Origin: an uncultured Clostridia bacterium
GTDB taxonomy: Bacteria > Bacillota > Clostridia > UMGS1883
DNA: 11,536 nt
Reading direction: 5' to 3'
NCBI GenBank assembly: GCA_947624455.1
Contig: CANQKL010000039.1
Location: 1 to 11,536 of the forward strand
Shown here: in pieces, positions 1 to 5,973 of the stretch
How positions within the stretch are numbered: position 1 is the stretch's first letter
Layout of the letters: each line of letters starts with the position of its first letter
Notes under the pieces: model-generated
What the model saw: only the letters and a program-made list of their open reading frames with translations
The model's database searches: none
What the model was told of the DNA's origin: nothing
Translations under genes and position numbers: made by a program

Positions 1-39
1 AAAGCCCGGAAGATAACACCGGCGCAGCATAGTGCATGA
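1..39 (+). CDS. 3' tail of an unidentified upstream gene (partial)
   Basis: Reading frame 1 is open from the window edge and ends at TGA 37-39, giving the residues KARKITPAQHSA. Its stop overlaps the ATG of the next small ORF as ATGA, the usual signature of translationally coupled genes. Frame 3 is also open from the edge, to TAG 30-32, so the choice of frame rests only on the ATGA overlap. Twelve residues are too few to name a product. Confidence 0.3.
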   Translation, partial: KARKITPAQHSA

Positions 40-170
40 CGGATACATTCTGGTACGGCGAAGCCATACGGAAAATGCGCGATGAGGCCCGAAAATTTTG
101 GGCGGAGCGGGAACATCACCTCCGAAAAGCAGCCTTGCGAGCTGTGGGCGAAGATTCCGTACCGGGATAA
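36..170 (+). CDS. Small basic hypothetical protein (44 aa)
   Basis: The ORF starts at ATG 36 inside an ATGA overlap with the preceding frame and stops at TAA 168-170. No Shine-Dalgarno sequence is visible, so expression would depend on coupling to the upstream gene. The peptide begins MTDTFWYGEAIRKMRDEARK and continues with many Arg, Lys, Glu and Ala residues. It looks like one or two amphipathic helices with Trp residues at positions 6 and 22 and no cysteine. I do not recognise the family. Small proteins of this kind are frequent between conjugation and recombination modules of clostridial elements. A longer frame over 98-352 lacks a ribosome binding site and is less likely to be real. Confidence 0.4.
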   Translation: MTDTFWYGEAIRKMRDEARKFWAEREHHLRKAALRAVGEDSVPG

Positions 171-258
171 TGATACTTCCGCTTAGCCATAATTTGAGCG
201 TTAAGAGCGTCACACATATTGGGAGCGGCCCCGGCAACACCGGAGAGGTGGAATTCCT

Positions 259-315
259 ATGGAGCAGTGCGCAGACTGCCGTCCGTTCAGGCATATTAAA
301 AATAAATTATTATGA
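259..315 (+). CDS. Possible 18-residue CxxC micropeptide
   Basis: A GGAGAGGTGG stretch at 242-251 lies about 8 bases before ATG 259 and opens an ORF encoding MEQCADCRPFRHIKNKLL, ending at TGA 313-315. It has one CxxC pair and a basic C-terminal half. The ribosome binding site is better than that of the 44-residue ORF upstream. An ORF this short occurs easily by chance, and it may instead be the eroded start of a longer protein. No function is assigned. Confidence 0.2.
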   Translation: MEQCADCRPFRHIKNKLL

Positions 316-368
316 ATACATAAAACTTGGTATGGAAATACTTGGATTGTAAAGGAAGGAGACAAGTT

Positions 369-617
369 ATGAGTGAAAATACTCAAAGCATTGATCGTTC
401 TTCTCTTAGAGACATAAATGGTGTCGTACTTGATCCGAGCCTGCCTAAAGAGGAGAGAATGAAAAGTTTTGTTGAGCAAATTGGAGACCCGTATTGCTAT
501 CTTGATGACGGTGTTGTCGTACAAATCGCCTATGCGGACACGCAGGTAAGTTTACAGGAAAGACTTGATACCTATGTCTGCTTTATCGGCGCCGGAAATT
601 TGTTGCCCAAAATGTAA
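369..617 (+). CDS. Mobile-element accessory protein, DUF6870-like (82 aa)
   Basis: The start is ATG 369, chosen because a GGAAGGAGA ribosome binding site lies 6 to 8 bases upstream. An in-frame ATG at 327 has no such site. The product has a polar N-terminus with the phrase IDRSSLRDINGVVLDPSLPK, then EERMKSFVEQIGDPYCYLDDG, and a hydrophobic, strand-rich C-terminal half ending at residue 82. The order 'PxLPKEERxxxFxxQIxxPYCY' followed by 'VVVxIxYAD' matches, from memory, short proteins encoded in many clostridial conjugative transposons and grouped as DUF6870. Their function is unknown to me. The protein is soluble, with no membrane segment or signal peptide. Its gene lies just before the recombinase promoter and is transcribed the same way, but it probably belongs to an upstream transcript because a separate promoter follows. 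The family call is tentative; that this is a real gene is much safer. Confidence 0.7.
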   Translation: MSENTQSIDRSSLRDINGVVLDPSLPKEERMKSFVEQIGDPYCYLDDGVVVQIAYADTQVSLQERLDTYVCFIGAGNLLPKM

Positions 618-628
618 TTTTTTAGCGT

Positions 629-670
629 ATTGACAAATAGCTCTTGAAAGAGTATAATTAATTTGTCAAT
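629..670 (+). promoter_or_regulatory. Consensus sigma-A promoter inside an inverted repeat (recombinase operon)
   Basis: A perfect -35 hexamer TTGACA (630-635) and a perfect -10 hexamer TATAAT (653-658) are separated by exactly 17 bases. The inverted repeat ATTGACAAAT (629-638) and ATTTGTCAAT (661-670) is perfect over 10 bp. It brackets the whole promoter, with the left arm covering the -35 box and the right arm near the expected transcription start. The spacer also holds the short hairpin CTCTT-GA-AAGAG (641-652). This is a strong promoter placed in an operator-like dyad, which suggests tight repression, perhaps by a recombinase itself or by an element-encoded regulator. The untranslated leader would be about 80 bases. 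Confidence 0.8.
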
Positions 671-744
671 GATGGCGGAATGGTTCTCCGCATGTGGTTA
701 CGCCGGAAACAAATTTCCTGAAATATTTTTAGGAGGTTTGTTGT

Positions 745-2382
745 ATGGGCGGCTTTATAACCGAAAACGGAGCTGACAGCTTCAGAGCCGTTGCATATTA
801 CCGTCTTTCCAAAGACGACGGTAATGGTCATGAAAGTGACAGCATAGTTAATCAGCGCAAGCTGATAAGGGAATATATAAAAAATCACCCTAACATTACT
901 CTTGTTGGGGAAGAACAGGATGACGGATATACCGGAACGAACTTTGATCGTCCCGGCTTTTGTCGTGTCCTTGAAATTGTAAAAGCCGGGGAGGCAAACT
1001 GCGTAATAGTAAAAGACCTATCAAGACTTGGCAGAGAATATATCGAAACGGGTAAATATCTTGAAATGACATTCCCGGCCCTGGGTGTGCGGTTCATTGC
1101 AATAAATGACGATATCGACAGCGAACACCGCGGTTCAGGGGATGATATAATTATCCCGGTAAAGAATATAATGAACGAGGCTTATTGCCGTGAATTGTCA
1201 AAAAAGCTGCGCAGGCAGTTTAAAATTCAGCGTATGAACGGTGAATTTATGGGCGCTTTTGCGTGCTACGGCTACAATAAGTCGCCCGAGGACAAGCACA
1301 AGCTCGTGCCGGATGAATTTGCGGCTGAGGTCGTGAAAATTATTTTTTCGTTGAAAGCGAGGGGCTTCAGCCAGCAGCGGATAGCCAATTTCCTTAATAG
1401 TGAAGGAATTCTGCCGCCGGCCGAGTACAAAAAAAGCAGAGGATTTAATTATAAATCCGGCTTCTCCTCGGCATCAACAGGTATTTGGACAGCGGGAACT
1501 GTCAGGGCGATACTGATAAATCCGGTGTACACGGGTACTTTGATACAAGGCAAGCGAGGGACGCCAAATTACAAGATAAAGAAAATGAAATCGAAAAACC
1601 CATCTGAGTGGGCGGTGGTAGAAAATAACCACGAGCCTATCGTTGACCCGCTTTTGTTTTCGGCAGTCCAAAAGGTGCTTGGCCGCGATACGCGGACTTC
1701 TCCTACACTTGACGGGGTGCTTCCGTTGGCGGGAATGCTTTTCTGCGGAGACTGTGGTAGAGCCATGTGCCGTCGGAGTGTGAACAGAAGTGGGAAGAAA
1801 TTCTACTATTATATATGTTCAACAAGCAAGGGCGGAGGCGAGTGTTCCAGTCACAGTTTTGAACAGGGCAAGCTGGAGAAGGCCGTACTTCACGCCGTCA
1901 TAGGGCGCATTAAAGCGGTGGTCGAGGTGGATAAACTCCTTGAAGAATATGGGCAGAAAAATATAGCCTCTGCCAAAGTAAAGGGGCTTGACCTTTTGAT
2001 TGCCGACAAAACGGCTAATATTGAAAAAAACAAGACTTTTCGCATGAAGCTTTACGAGGCGTACACTGATGATTTGATAAGCCGCGAGGAGTATGAACGT
2101 ATGAGGGAGAAGTACTCGGCGCAAATCGAGGATGATACCTTGGTGGTGGAGAAAGCCGAGAGTGAAAAACGGGAGGCCATGGGCGGCAAAGAAAGAGACA
2201 GGGGTTGGATAGAGCAATTCTTAAGGTTTGACGGGGCGGAAAAGCTGACCCGCGAGATGGTTTTTACTCTTATTGACCGTATATATGTTTATGAGGATAA
2301 ACGAATAAAAATAATTTTTAACTATTGTGACGAGTTTGCGGCAAGCGTGGAGCTTGCCCAGAAGTCAAAGGAGGTTGGATAA
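745..2382 (+). CDS. Large serine recombinase 1 (545 aa)
   Basis: This is a site-specific DNA recombinase of the large serine integrase group, which cuts both strands of two att sites through a 5' phosphoserine link. The resolvase-type catalytic domain covers about residues 13-155: YYRLS carries the nucleophile Ser22 and Arg20, DGYTGT and DRP follow at about 60-70, and SRLGR at 93-97 supplies catalytic arginines. A recombinase (PF07508-type) DNA-binding domain follows from about 165 to 310. A zinc ribbon with Cys334, Cys337, Cys358 and Cys367 comes next, then a charged coiled-coil stretch at about 390-480. The C-terminal end is IDRIYVYEDKRIKIIFNY. AGGAGG at 731-736 sits 8 bases before ATG 745. 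It is the first gene of a three-recombinase operon and its stop codon touches the start of the next gene. All residues expected for activity are present. It could act as integrase, as excision partner, or on only one half-site. Confidence 0.93.
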   Translation: MGGFITENGADSFRAVAYYRLSKDDGNGHESDSIVNQRKLIREYIKNHPNITLVGEEQDDGYTGTNFDRPGFCRVLEIVKAGEANCVIVKDLSRLGREYIETGKYLEMTFPALGVRFIAINDDIDSEHRGSGDDIIIPVKNIMNEAYCRELSKKLRRQFKIQRMNGEFMGAFACYGYNKSPEDKHKLVPDEFAAEVVKIIFSLKARGFSQQRIANFLNSEGILPPAEYKKSRGFNYKSGFSSASTGIWTAGTVRAILINPVYTGTLIQGKRGTPNYKIKKMKSKNPSEWAVVENNHEPIVDPLLFSAVQKVLGRDTRTSPTLDGVLPLAGMLFCGDCGRAMCRRSVNRSGKKFYYYICSTSKGGGECSSHSFEQGKLEKAVLHAVIGRIKAVVEVDKLLEEYGQKNIASAKVKGLDLLIADKTANIEKNKTFRMKLYEAYTDDLISREEYERMREKYSAQIEDDTLVVEKAESEKREAMGGKERDRGWIEQFLRFDGAEKLTREMVFTLIDRIYVYEDKRIKIIFNYCDEFAASVELAQKSKEVG

Positions 2383-4089
2383 TTGGCAAGGAAAAGCAGG
2401 GTGACGGCACCCACCGCAAATCATGAGTGCAATAAAACACCTTACCGTGCGGCGGTATATTTGCGCTTGTCGGACGAGGATAGGGAGGATATGGAGCAAA
2501 ACTCCATAGGAAATCAGAAAAAGATAGCGTTAAACTATCTTAAATCTCATTCAGATATATCCCTCGTTGAGATATACGCTGACAACGGCTTTTCCGGCAT
2601 GAGTTATGACCGGCCTGACTTTTTCAGAATGAAAGGCGATATAGAGCAGGGAAAGGTAAATTGCGTTATAGTTAAGGATATATCCCGTTTTGGCCGCGAA
2701 TTTATACTGACAGGCGAATATGTGGAAAAGTTTTTCCCGGAGCATGGGGTCAGGCTTATCTGCATCAATGACGGCTATGACAGTATTGATGAAAATTCAG
2801 ATGTCTCCGCACTTATTATGCCGTTTAAAATGATAATGAACGATAACTACTCAAGAGACATCTCCAAAAAAATCAGGACGAGTATAGCCGCGAAAATAAA
2901 CGCCGGGGAATTTCTACCGGCGTCCGGCAGTGTTCCCTATGGGTATATTAGAAATCCCGATGAAAAAACTTACGATATTGATGAAGAATCCGGTGATATC
3001 GTAAGAGAAATCTTTATGATGCGGGCTTTAGGAATGTCCTTCTCTTCGATTGCAAGGACACTCAACGAAAAAAACATTCCCAGCCCCGGAAAGCTAAGAC
3101 TGATACGGGGGCTGACCACCGCAGAAAAATACAGGGACGCCCTGTGGATAAGGGGGACGGTACGAAAGATCACCTGTGACCGAGTTTATATCGGCGAACG
3201 TATTCACGGAAAGCTGAAAAGCGATAAAATCAAAGGAAAAAAAGAGAGGAGAGATGAGAATGAATGGATGGTTGTTGAAAACGCCCATCCCTCTATAGTA
3301 CCGCGTGAACTATTTGAAAAAGTTCAAGACGTAAACCGCGATGAGCTTGAAAAACGCTCTCAGTTCAAAACCAGAACAGATCCGGGAGCCGACCACAGAG
3401 AATTATTGCGTGGTAAAATTTTTTGCGCCGACTGCGGCAGGGATATGACCGGTATGAAGCGGTGCGCCAAGGTCGGAACCCAAACCCCAAGCGGGATTTA
3501 CTATGATTGCCGCGAGTACAAATATTCTTCCGGGATGAGGTGCGGCTGCCATTATATCAGTCAGGAGACTGTCATGAAAGTGTTGACAGAACTTTTGAAC
3601 AGTCAGGTAGCCTTGAGCGTAGATGTTGAAAAGTTGGCATATCAGCTTGAGCGTATTCCTAAAGTCAAAGGACACAATGATTTGTTAAAGCAGAAGCTTG
3701 CGACTGTATCATCGAAGAAGCGAAATATAGAATCAAAAATTGAACAGTTAATTGTTGATTTGACAGAAAGAATTATAGACAGAGAGGAATATGAGTATAT
3801 AAAGGGTCACTATGAAATACAGCTTGACGGTCTTCGCACTGAAGAAAACCGCATCTTATCAGATCTGGATAAGGTGAGATCGTTAACCGCCGAAACTGAG
3901 CGGTGGGTCAAAGCCGTAAAAAAGTATCATCGGCTGCCGGAAATAGACCGCCCCCTTTTGGATATACTTGTGGATAAAATAATGGTTCATTCAGATAGAA
4001 GCATAGAAATAATTCTGAATTACGCCGATCCTTTCCGCCCTATTACGGATTATTTGAGTGAAATTGAGGCGATAGATAATGCGGTATAG
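2383..4089 (+). CDS. Large serine recombinase 2 (568 aa)
   Basis: This is the second large serine recombinase of the operon. It starts at TTG 2383, immediately after the previous TAA, with AAAGGAGG at 2367-2374 giving an 8-base spacing. The N-terminus has about 20 extra polar residues before the catalytic domain, where YLRLS places the nucleophile at Ser30 and Arg28. DNGFSGMSYDRP follows near 67-78 and SRFGR at 101-105. The recombinase domain spans about 175-320, with VPYGYIRNPDEKT at its start. The zinc ribbon uses Cys348, Cys351, Cys376 and Cys387 or Cys389. A coiled coil lies at about 430-500, and the end LVDKIMVHSDRSIEIILNYADPF resembles the C-termini of its two neighbours. The sequence is clearly divergent from recombinase 1, so the pair is not a recent duplication. 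It overlaps the next gene by 11 bases, implying coupled translation and matched amounts. Confidence 0.93.
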   Translation: MARKSRVTAPTANHECNKTPYRAAVYLRLSDEDREDMEQNSIGNQKKIALNYLKSHSDISLVEIYADNGFSGMSYDRPDFFRMKGDIEQGKVNCVIVKDISRFGREFILTGEYVEKFFPEHGVRLICINDGYDSIDENSDVSALIMPFKMIMNDNYSRDISKKIRTSIAAKINAGEFLPASGSVPYGYIRNPDEKTYDIDEESGDIVREIFMMRALGMSFSSIARTLNEKNIPSPGKLRLIRGLTTAEKYRDALWIRGTVRKITCDRVYIGERIHGKLKSDKIKGKKERRDENEWMVVENAHPSIVPRELFEKVQDVNRDELEKRSQFKTRTDPGADHRELLRGKIFCADCGRDMTGMKRCAKVGTQTPSGIYYDCREYKYSSGMRCGCHYISQETVMKVLTELLNSQVALSVDVEKLAYQLERIPKVKGHNDLLKQKLATVSSKKRNIESKIEQLIVDLTERIIDREEYEYIKGHYEIQLDGLRTEENRILSDLDKVRSLTAETERWVKAVKKYHRLPEIDRPLLDILVDKIMVHSDRSIEIILNYADPFRPITDYLSEIEAIDNAV

Positions 4090-5632
4090 AGATTTCTATT
4101 ATCTCAGACTGTCAAAGGAGGACGGCGACGACGGGGAAAGTAACAGTATAGCGTCGCAGAGAAGCTGTATCCGGCAATATATAAAGGAAAATTTCGGCTC
4201 GGACAGGGAGTTTGAAGAGCTTTCTGACGATGGATACAGTGGAACGAGCATGGAACGCCCGGCAATGAAAAGACTGCTACATTATGTTATGCTTGGTGAG
4301 GTGCGGACGATTATCGTTCGTGACCTGTCCAGATTTGCGAGAAACTACCTTGAGGCCGGACATTATCTCGAATATGTTTTCCCATCTTGCGGCGTTCGTT
4401 TTATATCGGTGAACGATCATTATGACAGCGATATGCTCGGTGAGGATACCGGAGGCCTTGAGCTTGCGATCAGGAATCTTATAAATCAAATGTACAGCCG
4501 TGATATTTCGAGGAAAATCAAAAGCGCTGTGGATTTAAAAAAGCTGAGTGGGGAATACGTTTATGGGAGCGCACCGTACGGGTACAGGAAAGGGGAGAGG
4601 AAGAATACCATTGTCGTCGATGAGGAGGCTGCCAGCGTTGTTCGGGAGATTTTCTCCCTCGCGGCCGGAGGCACAACAGTTACACAAATCGCCGCCGGCC
4701 TAAACGATAGGGGAGTACCGACCCCTTCTGTGTATCTCGCTAACGTTCGGGGTAAGTACAAGACCAGAAAATACTGGAGCTTTGAATCTGTCCGGAACAT
4801 ACTGACGAACCGCATATATACTGGCGACACGGAACCATTTAAATCTCATGTTGTCCGGGTTGGTAGCAGTAAAGTCAGACAGATACCGGAGGAGCTTCGT
4901 CAGATTATTCCTAACACACATGAAGCAATAGTTTCACGAGAGATGTTTTATCAGGCGAGGACAACCATCAAATCAGTGAAAAAAGTAAAAGGCGCCCCGT
5001 CCGCCAATCCTTTTGCATCGCTGCTCGTGTGCGGCTGCTGTGGAAATAAACTGTTTAAGGGAAAGGAGCGGAATAAAAGCTGGCTTTGTCAAACTGCAAG
5101 GTATGTCAAGGATAACGGTTGTGAACTCATCAGAGTTGATGAAGGACGGCTTAAGAGTATTGTACTTAAAGCGGTCAATACCCAATGCCTGTTGTTTGAT
5201 GCTCAAATTCGAAGCAGGCTTCAAAAAAACATGAAGCATTTCAATGAAAAGGAAGCTATAGAAAAGAAGCTTAAAGATTATAAGAGAATACTCGATAAAA
5301 TTAGGAGAGATAAGCTTAACTTATATGAGGCTTATGCTGAAGGACACATTATAAAGGAAGAATTCCGGTTAAGACGAAAGGAGCTTGACGAAACGGAGAC
5401 AGATGCAGAGAAACTTATTTTGACTGCGGAAGAGCGGCTTTCTGAATTGACCGCGGCGTTGGATAGTAACAACGGCGAAATATCAGAGCTTAAAAATGTA
5501 ACGAAGTTTAAGGATGTCACCGAGTTGACTCCTGAATTGGCGAAGGAGCTTATAAAAAAGATCACCGTCTATCCTGACGGCGAGCTGATTATTGAGTGGA
5601 ACTTCAAAGACGAATTACAAATAGCGCAATAA
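4079..5632 (+). CDS. Large serine recombinase 3 (517 aa)
   Basis: This is the third large serine recombinase and the gene nearest the chromosomal junction. ATG 4079 lies inside the end of recombinase 2, with GAGG at 4066-4069 nine bases upstream. The N-terminus is very short: the catalytic YLRLS motif is reached at once, with nucleophile Ser12 and Arg10. DDGYSGTSMERP follows at 50-61 and SRFARNY at 84-90. The recombinase domain starts near APYGYRKGERK and runs to about residue 300. The zinc ribbon is Cys318, Cys321, Cys337 and Cys348. A Lys- and Glu-rich coiled coil covers about 380-470. The end LIKKITVYPDGELIIEWNF aligns by eye with the ends of recombinases 1 and 2. The stop codon TAA is embedded in a long AT-rich palindrome. 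No frameshift or missing catalytic residue is seen, so all three recombinases look functional. Confidence 0.93.
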   Translation: MRYRDFYYLRLSKEDGDDGESNSIASQRSCIRQYIKENFGSDREFEELSDDGYSGTSMERPAMKRLLHYVMLGEVRTIIVRDLSRFARNYLEAGHYLEYVFPSCGVRFISVNDHYDSDMLGEDTGGLELAIRNLINQMYSRDISRKIKSAVDLKKLSGEYVYGSAPYGYRKGERKNTIVVDEEAASVVREIFSLAAGGTTVTQIAAGLNDRGVPTPSVYLANVRGKYKTRKYWSFESVRNILTNRIYTGDTEPFKSHVVRVGSSKVRQIPEELRQIIPNTHEAIVSREMFYQARTTIKSVKKVKGAPSANPFASLLVCGCCGNKLFKGKERNKSWLCQTARYVKDNGCELIRVDEGRLKSIVLKAVNTQCLLFDAQIRSRLQKNMKHFNEKEAIEKKLKDYKRILDKIRRDKLNLYEAYAEGHIIKEEFRLRRKELDETETDAEKLILTAEERLSELTAALDSNNGEISELKNVTKFKDVTELTPELAKELIKKITVYPDGELIIEWNFKDELQIAQ

Positions 5633-5658
5633 ACATTAAATTTATTTAATGTTTATTG
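5627..5658. repeat. AT-rich palindrome overlapping the recombinase 3 stop codon
   Basis: The arms CAATAAACATTAAAT (5627-5641) and ATTTAATGTTTATTG (5644-5658) are perfect reverse complements of 15 bp with only TT between them. The left arm includes the TAA of recombinase 3. It may act as a transcription terminator for the recombinase operon, although no T-run follows directly (a TTTTT lies at 5671-5675). It could also be a protein-binding site near the element's end, for example part of the attachment region or a recombinase-binding arm. Confidence 0.75.
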
Positions 5659-5694
5659 CCGATTGGCCTCTTTTTGGAAAAAATTTTGTTGCCC

Positions 5695-5735
5695 CTTATT
5701 GACATCACCCCTGAGCGGCAGCCCAATAATCCAGG
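5695..5735. other. Predicted right attachment junction (attR) within spoIVB
   Basis: To the right of about 5711 every codon fits SpoIVB (LSGSPIIQGGK). To the left, the bases TTATTGACATCACCC do not encode the IVQG residues that normally precede MSGSP in this family. The crossover is therefore expected within or next to TGAGCGGCAGC (5712-5722), with the chromosomal half-site extending rightward and the element half-site leftward. Serine recombinases typically exchange at a 2-base core within sites of roughly 40-50 bp, so the exact dinucleotide cannot be fixed without the left end. Confidence 0.6.
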
Positions 5736-5842
5736 GCGGAAAGCTTATCGGCGCTGTGACTCATGTGCTTGTGAACGACCCGAGCTGCGGATATGGAGTT
5801 TTCGCGGAAAATATGCTGTATTTCGCCTCCGAGGCGTCTTAG
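5711..5842 (+). pseudogene. spoIVB: spoIVB 3' fragment (SpoIVB peptidase C-terminus), interrupted by the element
   Basis: The frame from 5711 to TAG 5840-5842 encodes LSGSPIIQGGKLIGAVTHV, continuing with VNDPSCGYGVFAENM and a short tail. This matches the C-terminal end of SpoIVB, the PDZ-containing serine peptidase made in the forespore. In Bacillus subtilis it triggers activation of pro-sigma-K processing through SpoIVFA. The GMSGSP motif carries the catalytic serine (Ser378 in B. subtilis), which corresponds to codon 5714-5716 here. Met is replaced by Leu (CTG), consistent with a junction at that codon. About 42 residues remain from the serine to the end, close to the length in B. subtilis. 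The PDZ region, the catalytic histidine and aspartate, and any start codon are absent from this window. Precise removal of the element should rejoin the gene. A terminator follows 14 bases after the stop. Confidence 0.85.
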
Positions 5843-5855
5843 AGGTCACGTTGAA

Positions 5856-5891
5856 AATGCCCAAAAAAAGGCTTGCCTTTTTTGGGGCATT
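5856..5891 (+). terminator. Strong, probably bidirectional terminator after spoIVB
   Basis: AATGCCCAAAAAAAGGC (5856-5872) pairs with GCCTTTTTTGGGGCATT (5875-5891) over 17 bp with a single A-G mismatch and a TT loop. The inner part has an A-tract, a short GC stem and a T-tract, so it can terminate transcription from either side. It lies 14 bases after the spoIVB stop, as expected for the natural end of that gene. Confidence 0.8.
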
Positions 5892-5898
5892 GTGGTAA

Positions 5899-5923
5899 AA
5901 TAAAGTTAAGGCTTTACTTTATT
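5899..5923. repeat. AT-rich inverted repeat upstream of the acyl-CoA ligase
   Basis: AATAAAGTTAA (5899-5909) and TTTACTTTATT (5913-5923) are complementary over 11 bp with one mismatch and a GGC centre. The repeat lies about 50 bases before the ligase start, in a region that must hold its promoter. It may be an operator, but no regulator-specific consensus is recognised. A weak extended -10-like TGGGATAAA follows at 5931-5939. Confidence 0.45.
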
Positions 5924-5973
5924 AATTTTATGGGATAAATTACTAAAAAAATAAAACAATGGAGGAGAACATG

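Larger units (their letters stand above)
1..5712. mobile_element. Right-hand part of an integrated element with a triple serine recombinase module
   Basis: The segment carries a small accessory protein typical of clostridial conjugative elements and three consecutive large serine recombinase genes. It ends where the sequence changes abruptly into the 3' end of a chromosomal spoIVB gene at about 5711. Recombinase genes at one extremity, pointing towards the junction, are a common layout for integrative elements using serine recombinases. Triplets of serine recombinases are known from some streptococcal and clostridial integrative conjugative elements (from memory, the Tn1806 group). The left end, cargo and any conjugation genes are outside the window, so it cannot be said whether this is an ICE, a mobilizable element or a prophage. 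The right boundary is inferred from homology and could be off by a few bases. Confidence 0.8.

Noticed and set aside
98..352. Forward ORF of 84 codons near the left edge
   Set aside because: It has no Shine-Dalgarno sequence and overlaps the better supported 36-170 and 259-315 frames and the ribosome binding site of the 369 gene.
5699..5730. TTGACA at 5699 as a -35 box of a promoter reading into the spoIVB tail
   Set aside because: No acceptable -10 hexamer lies 16-18 bases downstream; AATAAT at 5725-5730 is at a 20-base spacing.
5656..5898. Forward ORF of 80 codons over the junction region
   Set aside because: It is out of frame with the recognisable SpoIVB residues, runs through the terminator and has no ribosome binding site.
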